Source: Affinundibacterium macrobrachii
GTDB lineage: Bacteria; Pseudomonadota; Gammaproteobacteria; Burkholderiales; Burkholderiaceae_D
Length of the DNA stretch: 64,000 nucleotides
Direction: 5' to 3'
Assembly (NCBI RefSeq): GCF_014652415.1
Contig: NZ_BMYT01000007.1
Location: forward strand, 1 to 64,000
Position 1 is the stretch's first letter. Every line of letters begins with the position of its first letter. The notes beneath the pieces were generated by a model. The model was not told the DNA's origin and did no database searches. It saw only the letters and a program-made list of their open reading frames with translations. A program made the translations under genes and the position numbers. Shown here one piece after another: positions 57,626 through 64,000 of this stretch.

Positions 57626-57659
57626 AAAGCGAACCGGAGTTTTACTCCAAGTTCGCTTT
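57626..57659 (-). terminator. Terminator with minus-strand U-tract
   Basis: AAAGCGAAC (57626-57634) pairs with GTTCGCTTT (57651-57659), with an inner GGAG/CTCC pair. Read on the minus strand, the stem is followed by a run of eight T, so it should end transcription from the YdcH-like gene; it may also act on the plus strand after DUF3025. Confidence 0.82.
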
Positions 57660-57670
57660 AAACTTGCCTT

Positions 57671-57697
57671 ACTAAAACTAAAACTAAAACTAAAACT
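57671..57697. repeat. 6-bp tandem repeat (ACTAAA)4
   Basis: Four perfect copies of ACTAAA plus ACT lie in the intergenic gap between the convergent DUF3025 and YdcH-like genes. Confidence 0.9.
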
Positions 57698-57788
57698 CAA
57701 TAAATCAATGCATCAAATACATTCAGCGTAGAGCCTTGTGACTATTTGCACGAACTGTATGCAAGCTGCAATAGCAGTATTTTCTAAA

Positions 57789-58034
57789 TTAAGCCGGATG
57801 CGCTTGTAACAATTGGAATAACTGATCTTTCAGTTGAACGCGTACTTTTTTCAATGTTTCTAAAGCCGCATCGCCTAAGTGATCGACACCATTTTCTGCG
57901 CGATTGATCGCCTTGTCGGTATCTGTGTATTCGTCAAACAGCTTTGCAAAATGTGCATTGGCTAATTTGAGTGTATGAATTGTGTCTTTGAATTCTGGAA
58001 ATTCGAGTGCCAATGGATGATGTTCAACTTGCAT
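57789..58034 (-). CDS. YdcH/DUF465 family small protein
   Basis: An 81-residue soluble helical protein of the YdcH (DUF465) family, with the typical core EFKDTIHTLKLANAHFAKLFDEYTD and a C-terminal basic helix. The function of the family is not established. AAAGGAG precedes the ATG. An FNR-like dyad lies 62-75 bases upstream and a TATCAT at 58074-58069 (minus strand) is at the right distance for a class II FNR-activated promoter, so low-oxygen induction is plausible. Confidence 0.88.
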   Translation of the reverse strand: MQVEHHPLALEFPEFKDTIHTLKLANAHFAKLFDEYTDTDKAINRAENGVDHLGDAALETLKKVRVQLKDQLFQLLQAHPA

Positions 58035-58095
58035 GGGAAACGCTCCTTTAATAAGTAACTACCAAGTGATGATAGAGCGAATCCCAAAACAAGAA

Positions 58096-58109
58096 CTGAT
58101 TTAGATCAA
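58096..58109 (-). promoter_or_regulatory. FNR-like box upstream of the YdcH-like gene
   Basis: On the plus strand CTGAT-TTAG-ATCAA, one base off TTGATNNNNATCAA. Its centre is about 41 bp upstream of a start predicted from the TATCAT at 58074-58069. Confidence 0.6.
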
Positions 58110-58116
58110 GTCCAAC

Positions 58117-58995
58117 CTATTTTTTGCCGTGGTGCAACCAAGGTAGCATCAATTCGGTAGTTTCTGCGGCGATATCAACCGGTGATTCTGACTGATGCGC
58201 CACCGCGGCACAGATCGCTTCGATCAGACAAAGCACGATGCCTTCGGAATTAAACTGTGGTTTGGTTGGCGTGTATAAGGTCAAATCAGAAATGTTTGCG
58301 ATTGGTGATCCAGGCCGATCCGTTAGCGCCAGAATGGGCACGCCACGTCGCTTCGCTTGACCAGCTAGTGTGACGACATCGCTCGAATAACGCGGAAACG
58401 AAATCGCAATTACCAAATCACGTTCGGTAAATTTATACAGCGCGCGAGCAACTTGTGCTGGACCGCCTGTGCCAATATTCGCTTGCACATTATTGCAATA
58501 ATTTGTCAGTGCATGACACATGATGCCCCCCAAATAAGCGCTCGCTCCGTAGCCAACGATGTAGATGTTTTCGGCTTCTAAAATCATCTTAACCGCGCGA
58601 TCGTATAAATCAAGGCGATATTCTCTGCGGGTTGCTTCTAAATTGCTGATATCGTCAGATAAGGAACGGTTAATCACTTCAGAACTGCTAGACGCGATAC
58701 TGATTTCTGAACGCAAGCCTTCGATCGGTGCCAACATGGTCTCAAATCCGGAGACCAGTTCAGCGCGAAATTGTGGATAACCATCAAACCCTAAGGCGCG
58801 GGCAAAGCGGTTTGCGGTTGCGTTAGAAATACCTACCGCATCCGCCAGTTCATCAATCGACATCGTGGCAGCTCTAAATGAGTTTGCAACAACATAGTCG
58901 GCGGTGATTTTGTGTGATTTAGATAAAGAACTATAGATTTGACCTATACGTTCATTGATTGACCCCCCCTGGGTCTTGCTCTTTTTTGGGCTCAT
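58117..58995 (-). CDS. MurR/RpiR family transcriptional regulator
   Basis: A 292-residue regulator with an N-terminal RpiR helix-turn-helix (SIDELADAVGISNATANRFARALGF, residues about 46-70) and a C-terminal SIS sugar-phosphate-binding domain (IYIVGYGASAYLGGI, AISFPRYSSDVV, ILALTDRPGSP). Family members respond to sugar phosphates or amino-sugar derivatives. No sugar catabolic gene is next to it, so the target is unknown. The early codons contain a G7 run (minus strand, 58963-58969), which could permit slippage. A Fur-like palindrome lies 160 bp upstream. Confidence 0.9.
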   Translation of the reverse strand: MSPKKSKTQGGSINERIGQIYSSLSKSHKITADYVVANSFRAATMSIDELADAVGISNATANRFARALGFDGYPQFRAELVSGFETMLAPIEGLRSEISIASSSSEVINRSLSDDISNLEATRREYRLDLYDRAVKMILEAENIYIVGYGASAYLGGIMCHALTNYCNNVQANIGTGGPAQVARALYKFTERDLVIAISFPRYSSDVVTLAGQAKRRGVPILALTDRPGSPIANISDLTLYTPTKPQFNSEGIVLCLIEAICAAVAHQSESPVDIAAETTELMLPWLHHGKK

Positions 58996-59154
58996 TATCG
59001 TTTTCTTGGTATTGCTTATTTTTACCAGTCTGATGCAAGCTAGCTGGCCCCCTATGTTTTTATAGTTCTGTGATTTTTACAAAATAGACTTCGAGATGTT
59101 GTAACTCCTCTAGTCCTGACACTGAGCTGCTCAGCCAGCATCGTTTTGTAAAAA

Positions 59155-59167
59155 GATAATTATTATC
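59155..59167. promoter_or_regulatory. Fur-box-like palindrome
   Basis: GATAAT-T-ATTATC is a perfect 6-1-6 palindrome that matches the core of the Fur 7-1-7 motif; the outer base pair does not fit. It sits in a 634-base gap (58996-59629) that otherwise holds a terminator near 59531 and no gene I can support. Confidence 0.45.
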
Positions 59168-59530
59168 TATTTGACTATTTCAACTTTGGAAAATACCACA
59201 GGTCGCTGGTGCTATCAATCACCGAGCTAGGGTCTTACACTAACTTCGTTTAACTTTCTTAATCTGCGTCGAAATTTCTGAGTGTTTGCAGCTTTTTAGA
59301 TATATTGAAGTGGGATTGGGCTGAAATTAAACTTGTAGCGGGGGTAAGCTTGCTTCGCTAAAACAGATTTAGCCCGTTGAATTTTTTGGGGGAGTGTCGC
59401 GGTTGGGAGGGAGGAGGACTGAAGACGAGACCTGTGTAATTGAACTTCATTACAGCGATCTCTAAATAAACGCGAGAAACAGGGCGTACACAAAACCAAC
59501 GCAATTCTTGTGGTATTCGTCTCGCAAACA

Positions 59531-59570
59531 AATTGCACTGGTTATTCGCTTAAGCAGTGCAATTGTTTTG
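59531..59570. terminator. Bidirectional terminator after the DUF2147 gene
   Basis: AATTGCACTG (59531-59540) pairs perfectly with CAGTGCAATT (59555-59564), with T-rich tails on both strands. It lies about 65 bp past the DUF2147 stop on the minus strand. Confidence 0.75.
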
Positions 59571-59629
59571 AAGCTGAGGTTTCAAGGTCGATTGTCATGC
59601 ACGTGTTCGCGCTGACAAACCAATCAATA

Positions 59630-60082
59630 TCACTCTTCGCGTACCCAAGTTTGGGTACGACCAAACATCGGCATACCGATATAGCCACGAACCTCTAATT
59701 TTTTGTTGCTGTCGATGAGTTTTAATTTGCTGCTGTATAGCTTGCCATTGGCTGGGTCCAAAATTTTGCCACCGCCAAATTCATCACCATCTTTTTTAAT
59801 ATTAAACAGTATGGTCAATCCGATTAAGGGTTGGTCCTTATTGCTGCCTTCGCATTTGTCGCACTTTGGATTTTGATCTTGATCGGCTTCGCGGAATAGT
59901 TTTTCGATTTTTCCTTGGAACTCGCCACCAGATTCGCTGATGCGCACTAGAGATTTGACTTTGCCAGTTTTGTCATCGATGGTTTTCCATAAGCCGGCTG
60001 GGGAATTTTGGGCTACTGCAAATTGTGCTGCAAGCAAACTCAGTATCGCGATACTCGATTTGATCAAGCCAGATTGTTTCAT
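59630..60082 (-). CDS. DUF2147 family exported protein
   Basis: A 150-residue secreted protein with a signal peptide of about 24 residues (SGLIKSSIAILSLLAAQFAVAQ). The mature DUF2147 domain shows SPAGLWKTIDDKTGKVKSLVRI, a KCDKCEGSNKDQPLIGLTIL Cys pair and GYIGMPMFGRTQTWVR at the end. The family is small beta-rich and of unknown function, common in proteobacteria. The ATG at 60082 begins at the signal peptide; the frame opens 24 codons upstream. Confidence 0.88.
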   Translation of the reverse strand: MKQSGLIKSSIAILSLLAAQFAVAQNSPAGLWKTIDDKTGKVKSLVRISESGGEFQGKIEKLFREADQDQNPKCDKCEGSNKDQPLIGLTILFNIKKDGDEFGGGKILDPANGKLYSSKLKLIDSNKKLEVRGYIGMPMFGRTQTWVREE

Positions 60083-60320
60083 GTTGTCTCCGATTTTTAT
60101 AAAGTGGGAAAAAACTGCTCTTGGATTGTACGTGCAGTTTTTGTGACAGTGCATGAAATTACTAGAGTGAGAACTTTAAAAGACCTAATTACAACAAGTA
60201 GGTGCTGTTAGTTCTTTATCGATACATGCGTTTGATATGTATTGTGAAGCTGGAGTGAAGGTGAATTCATACAAACTGAAGCGTTTGAGGCATGTGCACA
60301 ATCATTTAGAATCAGGATAA

Positions 60321-60364
60321 AACGCCCTCTCACGGAAGTGGGAGGGGGCGGAGGTGAGGGCGTT
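60321..60364. repeat. Palindromic intergenic element
   Basis: AACGCCCTC (60321-60329) and GAGGGCGTT (60356-60364) flank a G-rich middle (with CTCAC/GTGGGAG alternative pairing). It resembles the CCCTCTCCC/GGGTGAGGG palindromes scattered in many proteobacterial genomes. It lies in the 426-base gap (60083-60508) before the AHSA1 gene, in which I see no gene. Confidence 0.6.
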
Positions 60365-60508
60365 CAAGAAAGTAAAATCGCTTCGCTGTGCTAGTTACTA
60401 GACCTAGAAGCTTTGCGTGATAAGCGTCACGCAATACACACCTGAGTTATTGCACTTGAACCATCGGACTCTTTAGAAATCATTCGAAGCTGCTACTAAT
60501 AGATTTGC

Positions 60509-61510
60509 TTATTGTGTTTCTAGTTGCGCATTCAACTGCATTTCCAATTTATCAAACGAACCAGTCCAACCCATCGTCATGCCACCACGTTCTTTCATAA
60601 ATGCTTGTAATTCTTCCGCTGTGACTGCACCGTAGGGTTCCCAGGTGACGGTTACACGCGTTTGATTTGCGCCTTCTTCTGTGAACTCGACTGTGCTTAA
60701 CATTGTCTCTGGCCATGCGGGTGCCATGGGATGACGAGAGATGTTTTCATCTGCATCGCAAAACTGCTGGGTGTAAACCAAACGATTTGGTTTATTCATT
60801 TCCAAGTAAGTAGCGCGTCCATACATCGTGACATTATTTTCCTGAGATCCATTCGTCATTTTGTAAAACGAACTAGCACCAACACGAATATCAGCGCGTA
60901 TAAATGACATCGTAAATCCAGTAGGAGGAAGCCATTTTCCGAAGTGCTCCGGCTGGGTCCACATCTGATACATCAATTCAATTGGTGCGGTGAAGCTGCG
61001 ATTGATGACGAAGCGTTCTTTGTGCTCGATCTGCTCCGCCAGGTATTCAGCAAAACGATCCCACGTCGCCTCGCCACCCGCTTGTTTGATAAATTGACGT
61101 GTTTGAATCGCAGCTTCGGCACTGGCTAATGCCATCGTCATTTCCATCTGCGTTTTTTTACCGATGGTGGTGAATAAAACCGTCACACGAAACAGAGGTG
61201 GGCTAATCTCAGTCGCACCGTGGTCATACACGAGTTTTTTATGCTTTTCAATTTCGTGATAAGTCGCGATGTTTGGATAATCGGTGCCGTCTGGTCCATG
61301 CATGGTGTAACGCCAAGTGCCGCCCACGCGCAAATCTTTGCTATGCGTCGTCAAGCTAAATCCACGTGGCCCCCACCACTGCGCCGCTTGCGCAGGATCG
61401 ACCCATGCGTCCCACACCATCTCGACCGGTGCGTCATATACACGCACAAGGTGGATCTCATTTGCTTTTGGCTGTATTGATTGCGTTGGCGGTTTTAGAT
61501 TTGCGGACAT
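60509..61510 (-). CDS. SRPBCC protein with two AHSA1 domains
   Basis: A 333-residue protein made of two tandem SRPBCC/AHSA1 modules. The first is residues about 22-170 (VRVYDAPVEMVWDAWVDPAQ, AAQWWGPRGF); the second starts near residue 180 (INRSFTAPIELMYQMWTQPEHFGKW) and ends with the AHSA1-like DKLEMQLNAQL helix. Such proteins bind hydrophobic ligands; the ligand is unknown. A basic AAAGG precedes the ATG. The first 53 bases overlap the end of the ArsR-type gene upstream, giving a tightly linked pair. Confidence 0.87.
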   Translation of the reverse strand: MSANLKPPTQSIQPKANEIHLVRVYDAPVEMVWDAWVDPAQAAQWWGPRGFSLTTHSKDLRVGGTWRYTMHGPDGTDYPNIATYHEIEKHKKLVYDHGATEISPPLFRVTVLFTTIGKKTQMEMTMALASAEAAIQTRQFIKQAGGEATWDRFAEYLAEQIEHKERFVINRSFTAPIELMYQMWTQPEHFGKWLPPTGFTMSFIRADIRVGASSFYKMTNGSQENNVTMYGRATYLEMNKPNRLVYTQQFCDADENISRHPMAPAWPETMLSTVEFTEEGANQTRVTVTWEPYGAVTAEELQAFMKERGGMTMGWTGSFDKLEMQLNAQLETQ

Positions 61511-61853
61511 TTTTTTTACCTTTCTTTTCAGCGGTGACGGTTTGTAGATAGAGATCAAGGCGATCAAAACTTTGTTCCCAAAAAATACGATATTGCTCTA
61601 CCCAATCTGCTGCCACTTTTAAGGCTTCGCCATTGAGTTTGCAAGGCCGACTTTGCGCCTCGCGGGTCTTGGTAATTAGTCCAGCGTTCTCTAACACTTT
61701 TAAGTGCTTGGTGACAGCTGGCAAACTCATCTCATTCAAAAATGGTTGAGCTAATTCCGACACTGTCGCATCACCGCGAGAAAGCTGCGCCAAGATTGCA
61801 CGTCGCGTTGGGTCTGCTAGAGCAGAAAAAGTCTGGCTAAGTGGATCTGTCAT
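61458..61853 (-). CDS. ArsR family transcriptional regulator
   Basis: A 131-residue winged-helix repressor. The HTH is TRRAILAQLSRGDATVSELA, then LPAVTKHLKVLENAGLITK. There is no obvious metal-binding Cys pair, so it is probably not a metal sensor; this subgroup usually sits next to AHSA1 genes. The C-terminal tail of about 25 residues is very basic (KKGKKNVRKSKTANAINTAK) and is encoded by the 53 bases shared with the downstream gene. A palindrome lies 13 bases upstream of its start and could be its operator. Confidence 0.9.
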   Translation of the reverse strand: MTDPLSQTFSALADPTRRAILAQLSRGDATVSELAQPFLNEMSLPAVTKHLKVLENAGLITKTREAQSRPCKLNGEALKVAADWVEQYRIFWEQSFDRLDLYLQTVTAEKKGKKNVRKSKTANAINTAKSK

Positions 61854-61865
61854 AATGAACTGATT

Positions 61866-61877
61866 GGTTAATTAACC
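61866..61877. promoter_or_regulatory. Putative ArsR operator palindrome
   Basis: GGTTAATTAACC is a perfect 12-base palindrome 13 bases upstream of the ArsR start, with a related GGTTTAAT nearby. Such a position fits autorepression. Confidence 0.5.
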
Positions 61878-62071
61878 GAGTGGTTTAATAATAGTAAAGC
61901 TTAAGGTGAGCGTCAAGGAGTTTTTTGTAGAGTTAAAGCTGACGGTATTGAGTTAATCTGATGTGTTTAACTTCTCGCGACTATCCTTTATGATCGTTCT
62001 TAAGTTGTCTGTGTGCGAAATAAACGCAATGCATTTCCATGTTAATCGTTTGAACTGTTGAGGAGTAGGCC

Positions 62072-62539
62072 ATGAGTAATTCAATTCGCACCTGTCTGTG
62101 GTTTCGCGATGGACGCGGCCAGGAAGCAGCTCAGTATTATTGTTCGCTGCTTCCGAATAGCAAAGTGGAGAGTAGCTATCTTGGAGATAATGGATATGGC
62201 GAATTTGCCGTAATCGATTTCATACTCGGCGGTGTACCTTACCAAATTTTGGATGCTGGACCCATGTTCACCTTGAGCGAGGCAGTATCGATTGCTGTCG
62301 CGACAGACGATCAAGCCGAAACAGATCGACTGTGGGCCGCCCTCACCAGTAACGGTGGTAACGAAACCGCCTGTGGCTGGCTGAAAGATCGCTATGGCGT
62401 GTCGTGGCAAATCTATCCTAAACGCTTGCTTGAACTAACCATGCACGCCGATAAAGCAATCTCAATCAAAGCGATGGCGGCGATGATGAAGCAAAAGAAA
62501 ATTGATATTGCGGAGATCGAGGCGGCCGTATTTACCTGA
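62072..62539 (+). CDS. PhnB-like VOC family protein
   Basis: A 155-residue protein of the PhnB/3-demethylubiquinone methyltransferase-like VOC group, with CLWFRDGRGQEAAQYYCSLL, SYLGDNGYGEFAVIDFIL and YGVSWQIYPKRLLEL. TTGAGGAG precedes the ATG. PhnB-like, AHSA1 and ArsR genes are frequent neighbours in bacterial genomes, which matches this locus, although the direction here is divergent. Function unknown. Confidence 0.87.
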   Translation: MSNSIRTCLWFRDGRGQEAAQYYCSLLPNSKVESSYLGDNGYGEFAVIDFILGGVPYQILDAGPMFTLSEAVSIAVATDDQAETDRLWAALTSNGGNETACGWLKDRYGVSWQIYPKRLLELTMHADKAISIKAMAAMMKQKKIDIAEIEAAVFT

Positions 62540-62802
62540 TTTTCAGTTTAGTTTCCAACATAGTTCCAACTTAAATCTATGCCGATTTTTGTCTAAATGG
62601 GATGTGGGATGCCGCAGTCGAGCTAACTAGACTTTGACGATTGAAATGTAAAGCCGAGTCAATTAAATTCACTACCAAACTTTGTAAGTGACTATGGATG
62701 AGGGCGCGTGGCTTTTGATCAATGATTGAGTCTATTCCGCATACCGTCACACTCAACTAGCGAGAGCGAGTACATTCTTCATCATCTCTTATTGGACTAG
62801 AA

Positions 62803-62816
62803 TTGATCTAAATCAA
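62803..62816 (+). promoter_or_regulatory. FNR/ANR-type box upstream of the K+ channel gene
   Basis: TTGAT-CTAA-ATCAA is an exact match to TTGATNNNNATCAA. It lies 124 bp before the channel start; no clear -10 is seen at the class II distance. The rest of the 400-base gap (62540-62939) shows no gene. Confidence 0.6.
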
Positions 62817-62939
62817 GCTTGGGCCAAACTACGGCATTTGGCTTTCAAAAACCAAAAATTGCGTTTGCCTGCAGGAATGTCAATGACGCAAAATTGCAGC
62901 AGGCTACAATGTTGCTTGGCAAAATAAACGGTCTTATCA

Positions 62940-64000
62940 ATGCAAATTCCAGAAGAAATTAATCCGGCGTCGGTGTCGAATCATCAGTCAGTGGCAGAGA
63001 GTGACAATGCGCAACTCATGCGCATACTCGCTCGCATTGGATGGGCGACCCTGATTCTTCTGACCTTGATTGTGTTTGGGACGATAGGCTTTTATCTTTT
63101 TAGTGACCGAAGCAGTTGGGAGAACGCGATCTATATGACCTTGATCACGATCTCGACAGTTGGTTATGGTGAAGGCGTGCCGCTCACCTCGTTTGGTGCC
63201 AAAGTGTTTGCGGGGTTAATGAGTATTTCGGGTTTGGGTGTGCTGACCTTTCTATTTACTAGCTTGACGGTATTTTTTCTTGAAAAAGATTTAGATTATT
63301 CTCTGCGGAGACGACGAATGGAAAAACGTATTAGAAAATTGCGGCAACATTTTATTGTTTGCGGCTTTGGGCGAGTCGGACGCAACGTGGCTCACGAGTT
63401 GCAAAAGACCGGACGTCAGTTTGTAGCGATTGATCCTGAGCAAAACAACTTCGACGAATACTTAGATAAGTTTCCTGACCTGCTGTACCTGGCTGGCGAT
63501 GCTTCGGACGACGATCTTCTCATTGACGCAGACATTGTTGATGCACGTGGTTTGTTTGCCGTCACGGGTGATGATTCACGCAATCTGATGATCATCATTA
63601 CTGCCAAGCAGTTAAATCCAAGATTACGTATTGTCGCGCGTGCGCATGAACTGCGAAATGTAGAAAAAATGCGTAAGGCTGGTGCCGATGAAGTGATTAG
63701 CCCAGATTTCACTGGTGGCATGCGCATGGCCTCGGCAATGGTTCGGCCGCATGTGGTCAGTTTTTTAGATGAGATGTTGAAGTCTGAGAAGAATCTGCGG
63801 GTTGAAGAGGTCGTGACGCCATCTGATTTCCCTGCCACTGCGATGGGTAAATTAAGGCTGCGTAGCCCAGACTATATTTTGATCGCAGTGCGTGCTAGGA
63901 ACGATTGGACCTTCAACCCCGATGATCAATATTTATTGCGTGCAGGCGATGTGATTGTAGCGATGACCAGTGCCGAAGGACGTGCTGAGATTGAACGGCA
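62940..64000 (+). CDS. Potassium channel with RCK (TrkA-N) domain, partial
   Basis: The gene runs off the window end, with 353 complete codons and no stop. Two transmembrane segments (residues about 31-52 and 83-110) flank a pore loop with the K+ selectivity filter TVGYG (residues about 79-83, TISTVGYGEGVPLTSFG). A cytoplasmic RCK_N domain begins at about 140 with the nucleotide loop FIVCGFGRVGRNVA, followed by GDASDDDLL and GADEVISPDFTGG. The start of an RCK_C domain is also visible. It should be a two-helix ligand-gated K+ channel. The ATG at 62940 has no strong Shine-Dalgarno. Confidence 0.9.
   Translation, partial: MQIPEEINPASVSNHQSVAESDNAQLMRILARIGWATLILLTLIVFGTIGFYLFSDRSSWENAIYMTLITISTVGYGEGVPLTSFGAKVFAGLMSISGLGVLTFLFTSLTVFFLEKDLDYSLRRRRMEKRIRKLRQHFIVCGFGRVGRNVAHELQKTGRQFVAIDPEQNNFDEYLDKFPDLLYLAGDASDDDLLIDADIVDARGLFAVTGDDSRNLMIIITAKQLNPRLRIVARAHELRNVEKMRKAGADEVISPDFTGGMRMASAMVRPHVVSFLDEMLKSEKNLRVEEVVTPSDFPATAMGKLRLRSPDYILIAVRARNDWTFNPDDQYLLRAGDVIVAMTSAEGRAEIER

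Noticed and set aside
59296-59698. Short frames in the gap between RpiR and DUF2147
   Set aside because: No ribosome binding site, overlap with the terminator at 59531, and no protein-like composition.

Overview
The window looks like a chromosomal segment of a betaproteobacterium, most likely Burkholderiales/Oxalobacteraceae and possibly Undibacterium. The basis is the gene order tuf, tRNA-Trp, secE, nusG, rplKA, rplJL, rpoBC followed by birA/coaX, the protein sequence character and the moderate GC content. The genus is inference. I saw no prophage, transposase, integron or CRISPR array.

Layout. (1) 1-12760: translation/transcription core, from the end of tuf through rpoC, closed by a strong intrinsic terminator; the rplJ leader and the rplL-rpoB and rpoB-rpoC spacers hold clear RNA structures. 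(2) 12800-15170: birA, coaX and a SPOR-domain protein. (3) 15220-17400: hutG-hutF, the last two steps of five-step histidine degradation. (4) 17450-24250: mixed accessory genes, including a DUF885 peptidase-like lipoprotein/exported protein, a PhyH oxygenase, a MipA/OmpV porin-like protein and a two-gene cassette with an R-body RebB homologue. (5) 24430-26270: enterobacterial-type lysA divergent from an Lrp/AsnC regulator. (6) 26360-34290: a MacA-like adaptor, an ABC ATPase and two FtsX/MacB-type permeases, followed by a sigma-54 response regulator and its histidine kinase. Upstream lies a complete sigma-54 control region: a nested palindromic activator site, a consensus IHF site and a -24/-12 promoter. 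(7) 34450-37210: PduO-type cobalamin adenosyltransferase, a cysteine-containing unknown and a PLD-type phosphatidylserine synthase. (8) 37340-46150: dienelactone hydrolase, a VOC protein, a phytase/TonB-receptor pair, then a degenerate GGDEF protein and an AraC regulator behind a PHO-box-like repeat. (9) 46410-49420: xseB-ispA-dxs isoprenoid precursor operon. (10) 49850-57580: DUF1631 protein, glutamate dehydrogenase, an amino-acid-type binding protein, pyrC and DUF3025. (11) 57790-64000: YdcH-like protein behind an FNR-like site, an RpiR regulator with a Fur-like palindrome upstream, DUF2147, an ArsR/AHSA1 pair with a long overlap, a PhnB-like protein and a truncated K+ channel gene behind a perfect FNR-type dyad.

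How the parts work together: the most self-contained system is the sigma-54 efflux locus, in which the encoded kinase and activator are expected to switch on the transporter through the nested dyad. The phytase and its outer-membrane receptor form a probable phosphate/phytate scavenging pair. The RebB cassette is the most unusual small locus. Regulatory site calls are by eye against known consensus sequences and are not tested.
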